Source of the DNA: JASGMR01 sp963664675
GTDB lineage: Bacteria; Thermotogota; Thermotogae; Petrotogales; Kosmotogaceae
DNA: 64,000 nt
Assembly (NCBI GenBank): GCA_963664675.2
Contig: CAXXLB010000009.1
Coordinates: forward strand, 434,001 to 498,000
Reading direction: 5' to 3'
Program-made: the position numbers and the translations under genes
Shown here: positions 52,044 through 60,582 of the stretch, in pieces
Layout of the letters: every line of letters begins with the position of its first letter
Position numbering within the stretch: position 1 is the stretch's first letter
The notes under the pieces: generated by a model
What the model was told of the DNA's origin: nothing
What the model saw: the letters and a program-made list of their open reading frames with translations, nothing else
Databases searched by the model: none

Positions 52044-52892
52044 CTAATAATTGGTGGTTATGCCGAAGGTGACGTTAAAACGATAATTACTTTCAGAAAA
52101 TGAGTAAGCTGTAGAAAATCCTCCAAAAAAGTCAACTACTTCAAATCCACCTTCAAATCCTGTGCCAAACTGCAATAGAATACCTTCTTTTTGATAATGC
52201 AAGGTTGCCCCCCCCAAAATCGAAAGGAATTCCGTAAAATCATATTTTCCGCAACCTCCGAAGTAAACCGTGGAAAGATAATCTTTTGATCCAACTTCGA
52301 ATCCTATTTCAAATTTTTCATAATCTATCCTCAGCCCCCCAAAAAGATCCATAAAATATGAATTCTTCGGAAGAGGATATATTTTGAAACCCTTCGTACC
52401 CATAACTGCTTTTACATTTGACGAAGTTTTTCCTATCGTGAAAGCCAGATCACCACTGAATTGTGAGGTTTTAAAATCCATATCCTCGATTCCATAATTG
52501 ATTTTTAGCCCCAAGTGAACATTATCATTGATCTTTTTTCCCAAACCATAATATACCATTAAGTCACTGGTAGACGAAGCCCCGGAGGTAAAACTTCCAC
52601 CGAGCATCCCGGCCCATCCTGCATCAGTTTTATCATAAAACGAAAAACTCAAACAATGATCAAAAGAATTCATATTGGTAATAAAAGTCTCTGTAGATTT
52701 GGAAGTTAATAAAGTATAGTTTGCGGTTAATCCGTCCCCGGAAATGAAATTCACATCAGAGACGCTGCCAAACTGGCTCTTTAAACCATATGAAAGTACT
52801 GAACATCCACCCAGAAGATCGTTATATCCGGTGAATCCAAATACTAAAATATTAAAGATTAATAAAAAAACAATTAAGCCAAACTTTCTCAT
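52044..52892 (-). CDS. Exported beta-rich protein, probably outer-envelope beta-barrel
   Basis: 282 residues, family not recognised. A signal peptide covers residues 1-19 (MRKFGLIVFLLIFNILVFG). The rest is alternating beta-strand pattern, glycine and aromatic rich, with no membrane helix, and the last strand ends in an aromatic residue (YRFNVTFGITTNY). This is typical of outer-membrane barrels; Thermotogae have an outer sheath with such proteins. It sits behind tgt and before the thr operon. Confidence 0.6.
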   Translation of the reverse strand: MRKFGLIVFLLIFNILVFGFTGYNDLLGGCSVLSYGLKSQFGSVSDVNFISGDGLTANYTLLTSKSTETFITNMNSFDHCLSFSFYDKTDAGWAGMLGGSFTSGASSTSDLMVYYGLGKKINDNVHLGLKINYGIEDMDFKTSQFSGDLAFTIGKTSSNVKAVMGTKGFKIYPLPKNSYFMDLFGGLRIDYEKFEIGFEVGSKDYLSTVYFGGCGKYDFTEFLSILGGATLHYQKEGILLQFGTGFEGGFEVVDFFGGFSTAYSFSESNYRFNVTFGITTNY

Positions 52893-52907
52893 GTGGCCAC
52901 CTCAGAT

Positions 52908-54026
52908 TCAGAAACTTTCCAAAGTTATTAAACCCTTATCCAAGCATTCTTTTTTGAAACTCAAAAATTCATCCTTATATATAGAATCTCTAACTTTTTT
53001 GACAAAGTCTAAAAGAAAATGCAAATTATGATACGTCAATAACATTTTACCAAATATCTCATCTCTTTTGAAAAGATGATGAATATATCCTATACTATAT
53101 TTTTTACACACTTTACAATTGCATTCTTCGTCTATCGGCTTGTTAATAAATTTATATTTTCCTGCCTTCAGGTTTATTTTACCATAATTTGTCAACGCTG
53201 TACCATGTCTTCCCATTCTTGTTGGTAGAACACAGTCAAACATATCGATTCCATTTTCAACGGCAGAGATTATTAAATCCGGCGTTCCTATCCCCATAAT
53301 ATATCTGGGTTTGTCTTCAGGAACGTATTTCATAACAGCATCAAGTATTTTTCTTGTTACCGGGAAAGATTCTCCCACGCTCAAACCACCAATAGCATAT
53401 CCTTCGAAATCGAGTGATACTATCTGTTCGGCACTTTTCTTCCTCAATTCCTGCGAAAACCCTCCCTGAATTATTCCAAAGAGGGATTGATTCTCTTTAT
53501 TATTATAATTCTTGCATTCTTTTGCCCAATTGTAAGTTCTTTCTATTGACTCTTCCACATATTTTTCATCCATATCAGGATGAACACACTCATCAAAGGC
53601 CATTGCAATATCTGATCCCAACGCCATCTGAATTTTCATTGAAAGCTCAGGAGTCATAAATATTTCACTGCCATCCAGGGGAGATTTTATTTTAACTCCT
53701 TCTTCTTCAACTTTTTTGTTCCTTATACTGAAAACCTGAAATCCTCCACTGTCAGTTAAAATAGACCTGTCCCATTTCATAAAATTATGAAGACCATTGA
53801 AGCTGTCGATTACCTCTAAACCAGGTCTGAGATAAAGATGAAAAGCATTTCCCAAAATTATTCCCACATCTAAATCTTTAAGATCATCTGTCCACATAGC
53901 TTTTACAGTTGCATTCGTGCCTACAGGCATAAAGACCGGCGTAAATATTTCTCCATGAGGTAAAGATAATTTTCCAAGTCGCGCCTTCGTTTCTTTGCTT
54001 TTTTTCAATATTTCGTATTTAAACAT
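52908..54026 (-). CDS. tgt: tRNA-guanine transglycosylase
   Basis: Exchanges guanine-34 for the queuine precursor preQ1. 372 residues. The catalytic DSGGFQVFSI is near residue 92, GGLSVGESFPVTRKILDA near 195, and DMFDCVLPTRMGRHGTALTN near 255. Zinc ligands CNCKVC plus a histidine in HHLFKRDE are near 305. The start overlaps the cyclodeaminase gene by 8 bases. Confidence 0.96.
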   Translation of the reverse strand: MFKYEILKKSKETKARLGKLSLPHGEIFTPVFMPVGTNATVKAMWTDDLKDLDVGIILGNAFHLYLRPGLEVIDSFNGLHNFMKWDRSILTDSGGFQVFSIRNKKVEEEGVKIKSPLDGSEIFMTPELSMKIQMALGSDIAMAFDECVHPDMDEKYVEESIERTYNWAKECKNYNNKENQSLFGIIQGGFSQELRKKSAEQIVSLDFEGYAIGGLSVGESFPVTRKILDAVMKYVPEDKPRYIMGIGTPDLIISAVENGIDMFDCVLPTRMGRHGTALTNYGKINLKAGKYKFINKPIDEECNCKVCKKYSIGYIHHLFKRDEIFGKMLLTYHNLHFLLDFVKKVRDSIYKDEFLSFKKECLDKGLITLESF

Positions 54027-54651
54027 TTCTTTTTTTTATTACAGTCAATATTCTATCATAAGTCGAAACAACCAGATCTTCCAGCCGTGACATTTCTTCA
54101 TCGATCCAATTCGCGTATATTGGATCATCAAGAGACCTCATGTTTATCCAGGTATTTGTTTTTGCCACTTTCAAAACAGCTATTAACATATGCGAAGCGG
54201 ATTCAACCTCAGATAATATATTTAAATGACCAAATTTTGCCACATCTTCAAGACAAAAAATTATATTTTTACACCTTCTGGCCAAATCAAAGGGGATTTC
54301 AATAGCAGTTTTCAACGCCTGCTGAATTTTTAATTCTTTATTATTAATTTCCTGTTGAGTTTCATCGGGCAATCTGTAAACTGATACAATCTGCTCAAAA
54401 GCCTGGACATCTTTATTTACCAAATCACAAAGATAAATTGCTTCAGATTCAAAAGTCTCTTTCGCGGCCTCCACATGGCCCTGAGCTTCAATATTATTAC
54501 TCTTTGAAAGGGTCAATTCAGCCGCCATAGATCCCAACGAGGCACTCAAAGCAGCTATTACGGCGCCAACCGCTCCACTTCCAGGAGTTAGGGATTTGTC
54601 TCCAATTCTTTTCATCAACTCCTTGACAGATAAATTGCAGTAATCCATCAA
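54019..54651 (-). CDS. Formiminotransferase-cyclodeaminase domain protein (cyclodeaminase-like)
   Basis: 210 residues, all-helical. The family motif SVKELMKRIGDKSLTPGSGAVGAV (split for length) is at the start, and the helix pattern matches formimidoyl-THF cyclodeaminase and serine-cycle cyclohydrolase relatives. It corresponds to the C-terminal half of mammalian FTCD; the transferase half is a separate gene at 20813-21718. Here it lies between deoC and tgt with overlaps of 4 and 8 bases, so it may serve general folate interconversion. Confidence 0.82.
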   Translation of the reverse strand: MMDYCNLSVKELMKRIGDKSLTPGSGAVGAVIAALSASLGSMAAELTLSKSNNIEAQGHVEAAKETFESEAIYLCDLVNKDVQAFEQIVSVYRLPDETQQEINNKELKIQQALKTAIEIPFDLARRCKNIIFCLEDVAKFGHLNILSEVESASHMLIAVLKVAKTNTWINMRSLDDPIYANWIDEEMSRLEDLVVSTYDRILTVIKKRNV

Positions 54652-55397
54652 TATTCCCCCAAATCTACTTCTTTATTCTTTAAAATTTTTATACCGGAGC
54701 TGGTGCCTATTCTATCCGCGCCTGCAACTATCATCTTAATAGCGTCTTCATAAGATCTTACTCCACCGGACGCCTTTACAAAAATATTTTCGCCAACGAC
54801 AAATTTCATAAGCTGTACATCCTCTACCGTAGCCCCGCCGGTCGAAAATCCCGTTGAAGTTTTGACAAAATCTGCTCCCGCTTCTTTAGACAATACGCAA
54901 GCAATGACTTTTTCTTCATCGGTTAAAAGGCAAGTTTCTATTATAACTTTCACAATCGCTTTTCCGGATGCTTCAACAACTTTTCTTATATCATCATATG
55001 TGGCCTCATACTTTTTACTTTTCAAATATCCTACGTTAATAACCATATCAACTTCATCCGCTCCATTTTCAACCGCCCATTTCGTTTCAAATGCTTTTGT
55101 CTCTGTCGAACAAGCGCCAAGTGGAAATCCTATTACCACACATTTTTTTACTTTGGATCCGTTCAATTTTTCACTCGCTCTCTTCAGATATGATGTATTA
55201 ACACAAACACTGCAAAAATTGTATTCCTTTGCTTCTTCACACAGTTTATCAATTTTTTCTTCTGTCGCATCTTGCTTGAGTAAAGTGTGATCTATATAAT
55301 CGGCAAGATTTATATCAGAATCAACATCTCTTGAATAAGGTTCATATTCATTATTGAATCTTTCTAAACCTTTATTAACAATTTCATTTATATTCAT
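54648..55397 (-). CDS. deoC: Deoxyribose-phosphate aldolase
   Basis: Cleaves deoxyribose 5-phosphate. 249 residues, class I aldolase. The active site shows as DYIDHTLLKQDATEEKI, CVVIGFPLGACSTETKAFE, VKVIIETCLLTDEEK and FVKTSTGFSTGGAT (Schiff-base lysine), and VKASGGVRSYEDAIKM is the late lysine block. AGGAGG lies before the second ATG, which is chosen. Nucleoside catabolism. Confidence 0.94.
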   Translation of the reverse strand: MNINEIVNKGLERFNNEYEPYSRDVDSDINLADYIDHTLLKQDATEEKIDKLCEEAKEYNFCSVCVNTSYLKRASEKLNGSKVKKCVVIGFPLGACSTETKAFETKWAVENGADEVDMVINVGYLKSKKYEATYDDIRKVVEASGKAIVKVIIETCLLTDEEKVIACVLSKEAGADFVKTSTGFSTGGATVEDVQLMKFVVGENIFVKASGGVRSYEDAIKMIVAGADRIGTSSGIKILKNKEVDLGEY

Positions 55398-55429
55398 AAT
55401 CATCCTCCTAAAAAAATAATTCCCATGGT

Positions 55430-55457
55430 ATTATACAAAATTTTTTGTAAAAACCAA
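55430..55457 (-). promoter_or_regulatory. Promoter of deoC-cyclodeaminase-tgt
   Basis: Minus strand: TTGGTT (55452-55457), 16-base spacer, TATAAT (55430-55435), 32 bases before the deoC start. The -10 is perfect; the -35 is partial. Confidence 0.6.
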
Positions 55458-55690
55458 AAATTTAACAATTATTTTTTTTGTTTGATATAAATTCTTTTCA
55501 AAATTTACATACCATCCAAAAATTAAAAATTTTTCAGTGCTGTTTTATCAATTTCAAAAATTACAAATTCTATTGAATAAAAAGTTTTATAAAATTTAAT
55601 TCACAAACCAGGTATTCAATATTTATAAAAATAGAAGTACATGTCTTATGAAATAAATATATAATAATCTTCTATCTCACGTGGAATATA
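55458..55690. other. AT-rich gap between deoC and the tRNA gene
   Basis: The gap from 55398 to 55718 is about 320 bases. Apart from the deoC promoter and the tRNA terminator I see no open frame, RNA fold or repeat in it, only AT-rich sequence with homopolymer runs. Confidence 0.5.
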
Positions 55691-55717
55691 AAAAAAGGGT
55701 GATAAATCACCCTTTTT
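55691..55717. terminator. Terminator after tRNA (CAT)
   Basis: AAAAAGGGTGAT, loop AA, ATCACCCTTTTT: a 12-base inverted repeat with GGGTGAT core directly behind the tRNA 3' end. Flanking A and T runs make it symmetrical. Confidence 0.9.
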
Positions 55718-55718
55718 C

Positions 55719-55797
55719 TGGTGGGCTCGGGTGGAGTTGAACCACCGACCGCCCGGTTATGAGCCGGAAGCTCTAACCAAATCTGAGCTACGAGCCC
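55719..55797 (-). tRNA. tRNA with anticodon CAT (elongator Met or Ile2)
   Basis: All arms fold: acceptor GGGCTCG/CGAGCCC, D stem GCTC/GAGC, anticodon stem TCCGG/CCGGG with loop CTCATAA, T stem GGTGG/CCACC with loop TTCAACT. The discriminator is A, and CCA is encoded (55719-55721). The 1-72 pair is G-C, so it is not initiator Met. Elongator Met and the lysidine-modified Ile tRNA cannot be told apart with certainty here. Confidence 0.93.
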
Positions 55798-55810
55798 TAA
55801 GACTTTGAAT

Positions 55811-55839
55811 ATTATAATATCACAAACCAACAATGTCAA
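55811..55839 (-). promoter_or_regulatory. Promoter of the CAT tRNA
   Basis: Perfect consensus on the minus strand: TTGACA (55834-55839), 17-base spacer, TATAAT (55811-55816), 14 bases before the mature 5' end. It lies 18 bases behind the mnmG stop. Confidence 0.9.
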
Positions 55840-55856
55840 CTCAAAAATTAAAAAAA

Positions 55857-57737
55857 TTATGATTTATTTCGATTTTTTATATACATTGAAAGATTTATTA
55901 TATCATTCGTAGTGATGCCAGGTATTCTCATAGCCTGTCCCAAAGAATTAGGAAGGATTTTCTTAAGTCTTTCCCTGGCTTCAGTAGATATATGAGGAAC
56001 TTCTTCATAATTTATATCCAGAGGAATTTTATCCAATTCCAATCTTTCAACCCTTTTTACATCATCCATCAACCTTACTATATAACCTTCATATTTTATA
56101 GATGTTTGTACCTGTTCTACCAATTCCGGATCTTCAATGGGATCATCATCATATTTTTTCAAATCCTCGTAATTGATTTTCGGTCTTTTAAGAAGCTGAG
56201 ACATCCTTGTGGATTGGTAAATGGCAGAACTGTCCCTTTCAAGTAATAAATTGTTTAAATTTCCATTCGGCCTGACAGTAACATCATCAATTCTTTTCAC
56301 CTGTCTCTGCACTTCATTTTTAAAATTATTTACTTTATCATAAAACCATCTTGGAATTAGCCCGTATTTATATCCGTAATCTGTAAGCCTTATATGAGCA
56401 TTATCATGTCTCAAAATCAATCTGTATTCAGCCCTCGATGTTAACAATCTATAGGGTTCCAGAACGCCTCTGGTAATAAGGTCATCTATCATCACACCGA
56501 TATATGATTCTCCGCGATTCATAACAAATGGTTCCATACCTCTCAATTTGGCCACAGCATTTATTCCAGCTAAGAGTCCCTGTCCCGCAGCTTCTTCATA
56601 ACCACTCGTTCCATTAACCTGCCCTGCAAAATAAAGATTCTCAATATTTTTATATTCGAGCGTTCTGCTCAACTGTGTGGGTATAATATAATCATATTCC
56701 ACTGCATATGCCGGTCTTACAATTTCTACATTTTCTAATCCTTTTATCGTTCTCAAAAATTCATACTGAGTTTTTATTGGTAAACTCGTTGAAACACCGT
56801 TTAAATAATATTCGTTACTATTTTTCCCTTCCGGCTCAACAAAAACATGGTGTGCCGTCCGCTCAGAAAATTTTATAACTTTATCTTCCAAAGACGGACA
56901 ATATCTCGGCCCTATACCATTTATCAACTTTACATCACCATAAAGAGGTGAAAAACTTATATCTCTCTTTATTATCATATGAGTATTTTCATTGGTATGA
57001 GTCAACCAACAGGGGTAATTGTCCTGTAAAATATATTTCTCTCTGAAGAACGAAAATGCGAGAGGTTCTGATGAAGTACTCTGTTTTTCCATTTCATCAA
57101 AATTTATACTGTTTTTAAGAACTCTTGCAGGGGTACCGGTTTTAAATCTTTCAAGTTTTATATCCAGCTTAATTAATGATTCGCTCAATTCATTTGAAGG
57201 AAATTCTCCTAATCTTCCCGCTTGAAGTGTATCTCTTCCAATGAAAATCTTTCCTCTCAAAAAAGTTCCCGCTGTTATAATCACCACATTACATTTATAC
57301 TCAATTCCAAAATGAGTTGTTAATCCTGACACTTTTCCATTTTTTACATTTATTTCCTTTACTATGCCACTTTGTAATGTTAAATTCTCCTGTTCTTCCA
57401 GTACTTTTTTCATTTGAGCACTGTATGAAAATTTATCTATTTGAGCTCTTAAAGCCCTCACTGCCGGGCCTTTACTGGTATTCAACTCCCTGATATTTAT
57501 TGCATTATCATCGGTTGTTTTTGCCATTTCACCACCCAGGGCATCTATTTCCCGAACTACAATTCCCTTCGCAGGACCTCCGACAGCAGGATTGCACGGA
57601 GCCCATCCTACGGTATCTAAATTTATGTTAAGAATCAGCGTTTCCGCACCCATCCTAGAAGATGCGAGAGCAGCCTCAATACCAGCATGACCTGCTCCGA
57701 CAATAATAACCTCATATTCATATTCTTTTCTACTCAT
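55857..57737 (-). CDS. mnmG: tRNA uridine-5-carboxymethylaminomethyl(34) synthesis enzyme MnmG
   Basis: FAD protein that works with MnmE to modify U34 of tRNAs. 626 residues. The FAD loop VIIVGAGHAGIEAALASSRMG is at residues 8-28 (split reading), CNPAVGGPAKGIVVREIDALGG near 48-69, and GTSGYEEAAGQGLLAGINA near 370. The C-terminal helical MnmE-binding part ends with ISTEARERLKKILPNSLGQAMRIPG. It is monocistronic here; its ribosome binding site GGAGG is about 14 bases from the ATG, a long spacing. Confidence 0.96.
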   Translation of the reverse strand: MSRKEYEYEVIIVGAGHAGIEAALASSRMGAETLILNINLDTVGWAPCNPAVGGPAKGIVVREIDALGGEMAKTTDDNAINIRELNTSKGPAVRALRAQIDKFSYSAQMKKVLEEQENLTLQSGIVKEINVKNGKVSGLTTHFGIEYKCNVVIITAGTFLRGKIFIGRDTLQAGRLGEFPSNELSESLIKLDIKLERFKTGTPARVLKNSINFDEMEKQSTSSEPLAFSFFREKYILQDNYPCWLTHTNENTHMIIKRDISFSPLYGDVKLINGIGPRYCPSLEDKVIKFSERTAHHVFVEPEGKNSNEYYLNGVSTSLPIKTQYEFLRTIKGLENVEIVRPAYAVEYDYIIPTQLSRTLEYKNIENLYFAGQVNGTSGYEEAAGQGLLAGINAVAKLRGMEPFVMNRGESYIGVMIDDLITRGVLEPYRLLTSRAEYRLILRHDNAHIRLTDYGYKYGLIPRWFYDKVNNFKNEVQRQVKRIDDVTVRPNGNLNNLLLERDSSAIYQSTRMSQLLKRPKINYEDLKKYDDDPIEDPELVEQVQTSIKYEGYIVRLMDDVKRVERLELDKIPLDINYEEVPHISTEARERLKKILPNSLGQAMRIPGITTNDIINLSMYIKNRNKS

Positions 57738-57782
57738 TATCTAATATGTTACCTCCCTTTTAAACATATAATATTTAATAGG

Positions 57783-57810
57783 ATAGTATTATTATACTAA
57801 AGCAATACAA
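57783..57810 (-). promoter_or_regulatory. Promoter of mnmG
   Basis: Minus strand: TTGTAT (57805-57810), 16-base spacer, TACTAT (57783-57788). It lies in the 90-base divergent gap with the carboxyltransferase gene. Confidence 0.5.
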
Positions 57811-57827
57811 CTTTTACCAGAAAAGGG

Positions 57828-59234
57828 GTGATTAAATTTAACAAAGTAAAAATATTGGATACAACCTTTAGAGATGCACATCAATCTTTATTGGCTACGA
57901 GGATAAAAACCAGTGAAATGTCACAAACAATCGGTGAAATCGATAATTTAGGTTTTGCCGCCGAGGAAATGTGGGGCGGGGCAACGTTTGACTCGTGTAT
58001 AAGATATTTGGATGAAAACCCTTGGGAAAGGTTGGATATCTTCAGAAAGGGGTTTAAAAAAACTCACATACAGGCTCTTTTAAGGGGACAAAACCTGGTC
58101 GGTTATAGAAATTACGCGGACGACGTTGTAGAACTATTCATAAAAACTATGGCTATTCATGGTATGGACAGGATACGTGTTTTTGATGCTCTAAATGATT
58201 TCCGAAATTTAGAGAAATCTTGTTCTGAAATCAAAAAAAATAATATGCATTTGCAAATATCTATAGCTTATACAACAAGTCCCATTCATAACGAAAAATA
58301 TTTTCTGAACCTTGTAGACAAAGCAATAGAATTAAAAACCGATTCTTTCTGCATAAAAGATATGGCAGGGCTGCTAACTCCCGGCGAAGCTTTTTCACTC
58401 GTAAAAAAAATCAAAGAAAAATATCCTTCACTCACAGTTGATATCCATTCACATTTCACAACGGGATTAGCCGATATGACATACCTGAAAGCCGTTGAAG
58501 CCGGGGCAGATATAATAGACTGTTCCATAAGCGCTCTCGCTTATGGAACCGGACAACCTTCAATCGAAAGCTTATGGACTGCACTTTATTCCATGAAAAG
58601 AATGGATAAGCCAAAATATGATGCATTAAAAAAAATCAATTCACATTTTGAAAAAGTCAGAGAAAAATATAAAGATTTTGATAATGGAGTCAAAACAATA
58701 AAACCGGATATTTTAGTCAATCAGATTCCTGGTGGAATGTACTCAAATCTTGTAAGTCAATTATCTTCGCAGGGAATGTTGGATAAATTAGAAGAAGTTC
58801 TTGAAGAGGTACCTGAAGTGAGAAAAGATCTTGGCTATCCACCCCTGGTTACTCCAACTTCTCAAATAGTCGGAGTTCAGGCTGTTATGAACGTGATGTT
58901 CAAAGAGAGATACAAAACTATCACCAGAGAAGTGGAAAATTATGTTAAAGGATTGTATGGTACCCCTCCGGGGGAAATAAGTCAGGAATTGAAAAACAGA
59001 ATTTTAACGGGAAATAAAAAGCAATCAAGCGTCAGACCCGCCGATAATCTTAAACCCGAAGTAGAAACAGCGAAGAAAAATCTAGGTCTTTTAAATAAAA
59101 ATGATGAGGATCTTTTAATTTATCTTTTGTTCGGAGAAATAGGCAGAAAATTTTTGGTTAAAAAATACGAGGACAAGCTAAAGATAGATTTTGACCTGAT
59201 ACATGACGATGATGTGTCATCATACCCTGTTTAG
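57828..59234 (+). CDS. Oxaloacetate decarboxylase/pyruvate carboxylase carboxyltransferase subunit
   Basis: 468 residues. ILDTTFRDAHQSLLATRIKT is the start of the HMGL-like barrel. AEEMWGGATFDSCIRYL, FCIKDMAGLLTP (active-site lysine) and DIHSHFTTGLADMTYLKA (metal-binding HxH) follow. PGGMYSNLVSQLSSQGM begins the conserved PYC/OADA domain. The C-terminus has no biotinyl (MKM) domain, so a separate biotin carrier is needed; none is in the window. The first available start is GTG at 57828 with a weak, too-close ribosome binding site, so the exact start is uncertain. Confidence 0.88.
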   Translation: MIKFNKVKILDTTFRDAHQSLLATRIKTSEMSQTIGEIDNLGFAAEEMWGGATFDSCIRYLDENPWERLDIFRKGFKKTHIQALLRGQNLVGYRNYADDVVELFIKTMAIHGMDRIRVFDALNDFRNLEKSCSEIKKNNMHLQISIAYTTSPIHNEKYFLNLVDKAIELKTDSFCIKDMAGLLTPGEAFSLVKKIKEKYPSLTVDIHSHFTTGLADMTYLKAVEAGADIIDCSISALAYGTGQPSIESLWTALYSMKRMDKPKYDALKKINSHFEKVREKYKDFDNGVKTIKPDILVNQIPGGMYSNLVSQLSSQGMLDKLEEVLEEVPEVRKDLGYPPLVTPTSQIVGVQAVMNVMFKERYKTITREVENYVKGLYGTPPGEISQELKNRILTGNKKQSSVRPADNLKPEVETAKKNLGLLNKNDEDLLIYLLFGEIGRKFLVKKYEDKLKIDFDLIHDDDVSSYPV

Positions 59235-59239
59235 ATATA

Positions 59240-59268
59240 TTGTTTATATTATAAAAAATTTCTAAAAT
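59240..59268 (+). promoter_or_regulatory. Promoter of malEFG
   Basis: TTGTTT (59240-59245), 17-base spacer, TAAAAT (59263-59268), about 50 bases before the malE ATG, which has GAGGAGG upstream. No operator palindrome is obvious. Confidence 0.6.
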
Positions 59269-59319
59269 ATGTTAAAATTATTTTAGTTTTTCAATAATCT
59301 ATAGAGGAGGTTAGCATCA

Positions 59320-60507
59320 ATGAGAAAATGGGTGATTTTACTTATTGTTATTCTCTCAATTACTGCTTTGGCATACGCGGAAATTACCGTATGGTCTTCT
59401 GAAAATCAAATTCCGGCACTTGAAAAAATAGCAGCGGATTTTGAAAGTGATTATGGAATCAAAGTAAACATTCAACAGGTCAATTTTGGTGACATCAAAT
59501 CCACCTTTTTAACCGCTGCACCGGCGGGAGAAGGCCCGGACGTTATTGTTGGTGCCCATGACTGGGTAGGGGAGCTGGCAATCAACGGACTATTGGAACC
59601 GATACCGTATTTACCTCAAAAAGATGAATATTTTCCAGTGGCTCTGAATGCATTCAGTTACGGTGGAAAGCTGTATGGTGTTCCCTATACAACTGAAGCA
59701 TTAGCTATCATTTACAACAAAGATTTAATTGAAAAAGAACCTACCACTATGAGTGAGTTGTTAGAAATGGCAACAGATATCGCAGATGATGAGATAGTCG
59801 GATTCGTTTATAATGTAGGAGATTTTTATTTTTCCTATCCCTTCATTTCGGGTGATGGGGGATATATTTTTAAGGATACTCCCGAAGGACAGGATGTTTA
59901 TGATATTGGCTTAAACAATGAAGGCGCTGTTGCTGGCGGAAAACTCATAAAAAGTTTCCTTGATGACGGCATTATGCCTCAAGGGGCAAATTACAACTTA
60001 GCCGACAGCCTTTTTAAGGATAGTCTGGCAGGATTCATCATCAATGGAATTTGGGCAACACCTGAATACAGAAATGTTGGTATTGATTATGCGATTCTTC
60101 CCTTCAACAAAATAACTCTGGACAGCGGTAACAATCCAAAACCCTTTGTTGGTGTTCAGGGTTTCATGGTTAATGCAAAATCAAAAAATAAACTTGAAGC
60201 TTTGGAGTTCGTAGTAAATTACATCGGAAGTTTTGAAGGACAAAAGGCCATGTTTGAAGGAGAAAGAAGAGGAACTGCAAGAGAAGATTTATTCAATGTG
60301 ATAAAAACTGATGCTGGTCCCGAACTTTATGATGTTCTCATGTTTTCTGAAAGTGCCTCTATAGGTACTCCCATGCCTAATGTTCCTGAAATGGCTCCTG
60401 TCTGGGGCGCTATGGCAGATGCGCTGGGTTTAATAATCAACGATCAGGATACAGTTCAAAATGCTCTTGACTCTGCTGTAGATAAAATACTTGCACAGAT
60501 AGAATAA
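59320..60507 (+). CDS. malE: Maltose/maltodextrin ABC transporter substrate-binding protein
   Basis: Periplasmic binding protein. 395 residues with a signal peptide at 1-20 (MRKWVILLIVILSITALAYA), followed directly by EITVWSSENQIPALEKIAADF. GPDVIVGAHDWVGELAINGLLEPI and the late FVGVQGFMVNAKSKNKLEALEFV are typical of MalE. There is no lipobox cysteine, so it is probably free in the periplasm. A hairpin separates it from malF. Confidence 0.92.
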   Translation: MRKWVILLIVILSITALAYAEITVWSSENQIPALEKIAADFESDYGIKVNIQQVNFGDIKSTFLTAAPAGEGPDVIVGAHDWVGELAINGLLEPIPYLPQKDEYFPVALNAFSYGGKLYGVPYTTEALAIIYNKDLIEKEPTTMSELLEMATDIADDEIVGFVYNVGDFYFSYPFISGDGGYIFKDTPEGQDVYDIGLNNEGAVAGGKLIKSFLDDGIMPQGANYNLADSLFKDSLAGFIINGIWATPEYRNVGIDYAILPFNKITLDSGNNPKPFVGVQGFMVNAKSKNKLEALEFVVNYIGSFEGQKAMFEGERRGTAREDLFNVIKTDAGPELYDVLMFSESASIGTPMPNVPEMAPVWGAMADALGLIINDQDTVQNALDSAVDKILAQIE

Positions 60508-60530
60508 TAAAATTATAAATATTGCAATAT

Positions 60531-60556
60531 AAAAGCGGGGGTAATACCCCGCTTTT
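60531..60556 (+). terminator. Intercistronic hairpin between malE and malF
   Basis: AAAAGCGGGG, loop GTAATA, CCCCGCTTTT: a 10-bp stem with T residues at its base, 23 bases after the malE stop. It probably ends most transcripts or stabilises the malE message, giving more binding protein than permease. Confidence 0.85.
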
Positions 60557-60582
60557 AAATTTATATTCATAAGGGGGCCAAA

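Noticed and set aside
55404..55718. Possible origin, attachment site or small RNA in the AT-rich gap
   Set aside because: No DnaA-box cluster, direct repeats or stable fold other than the tRNA terminator could be seen.
55719..55797. Initiator tRNA-Met
   Set aside because: The 1-72 pair is a G-C pair and the anticodon stem lacks the three consecutive G-C pairs of initiator tRNAs.
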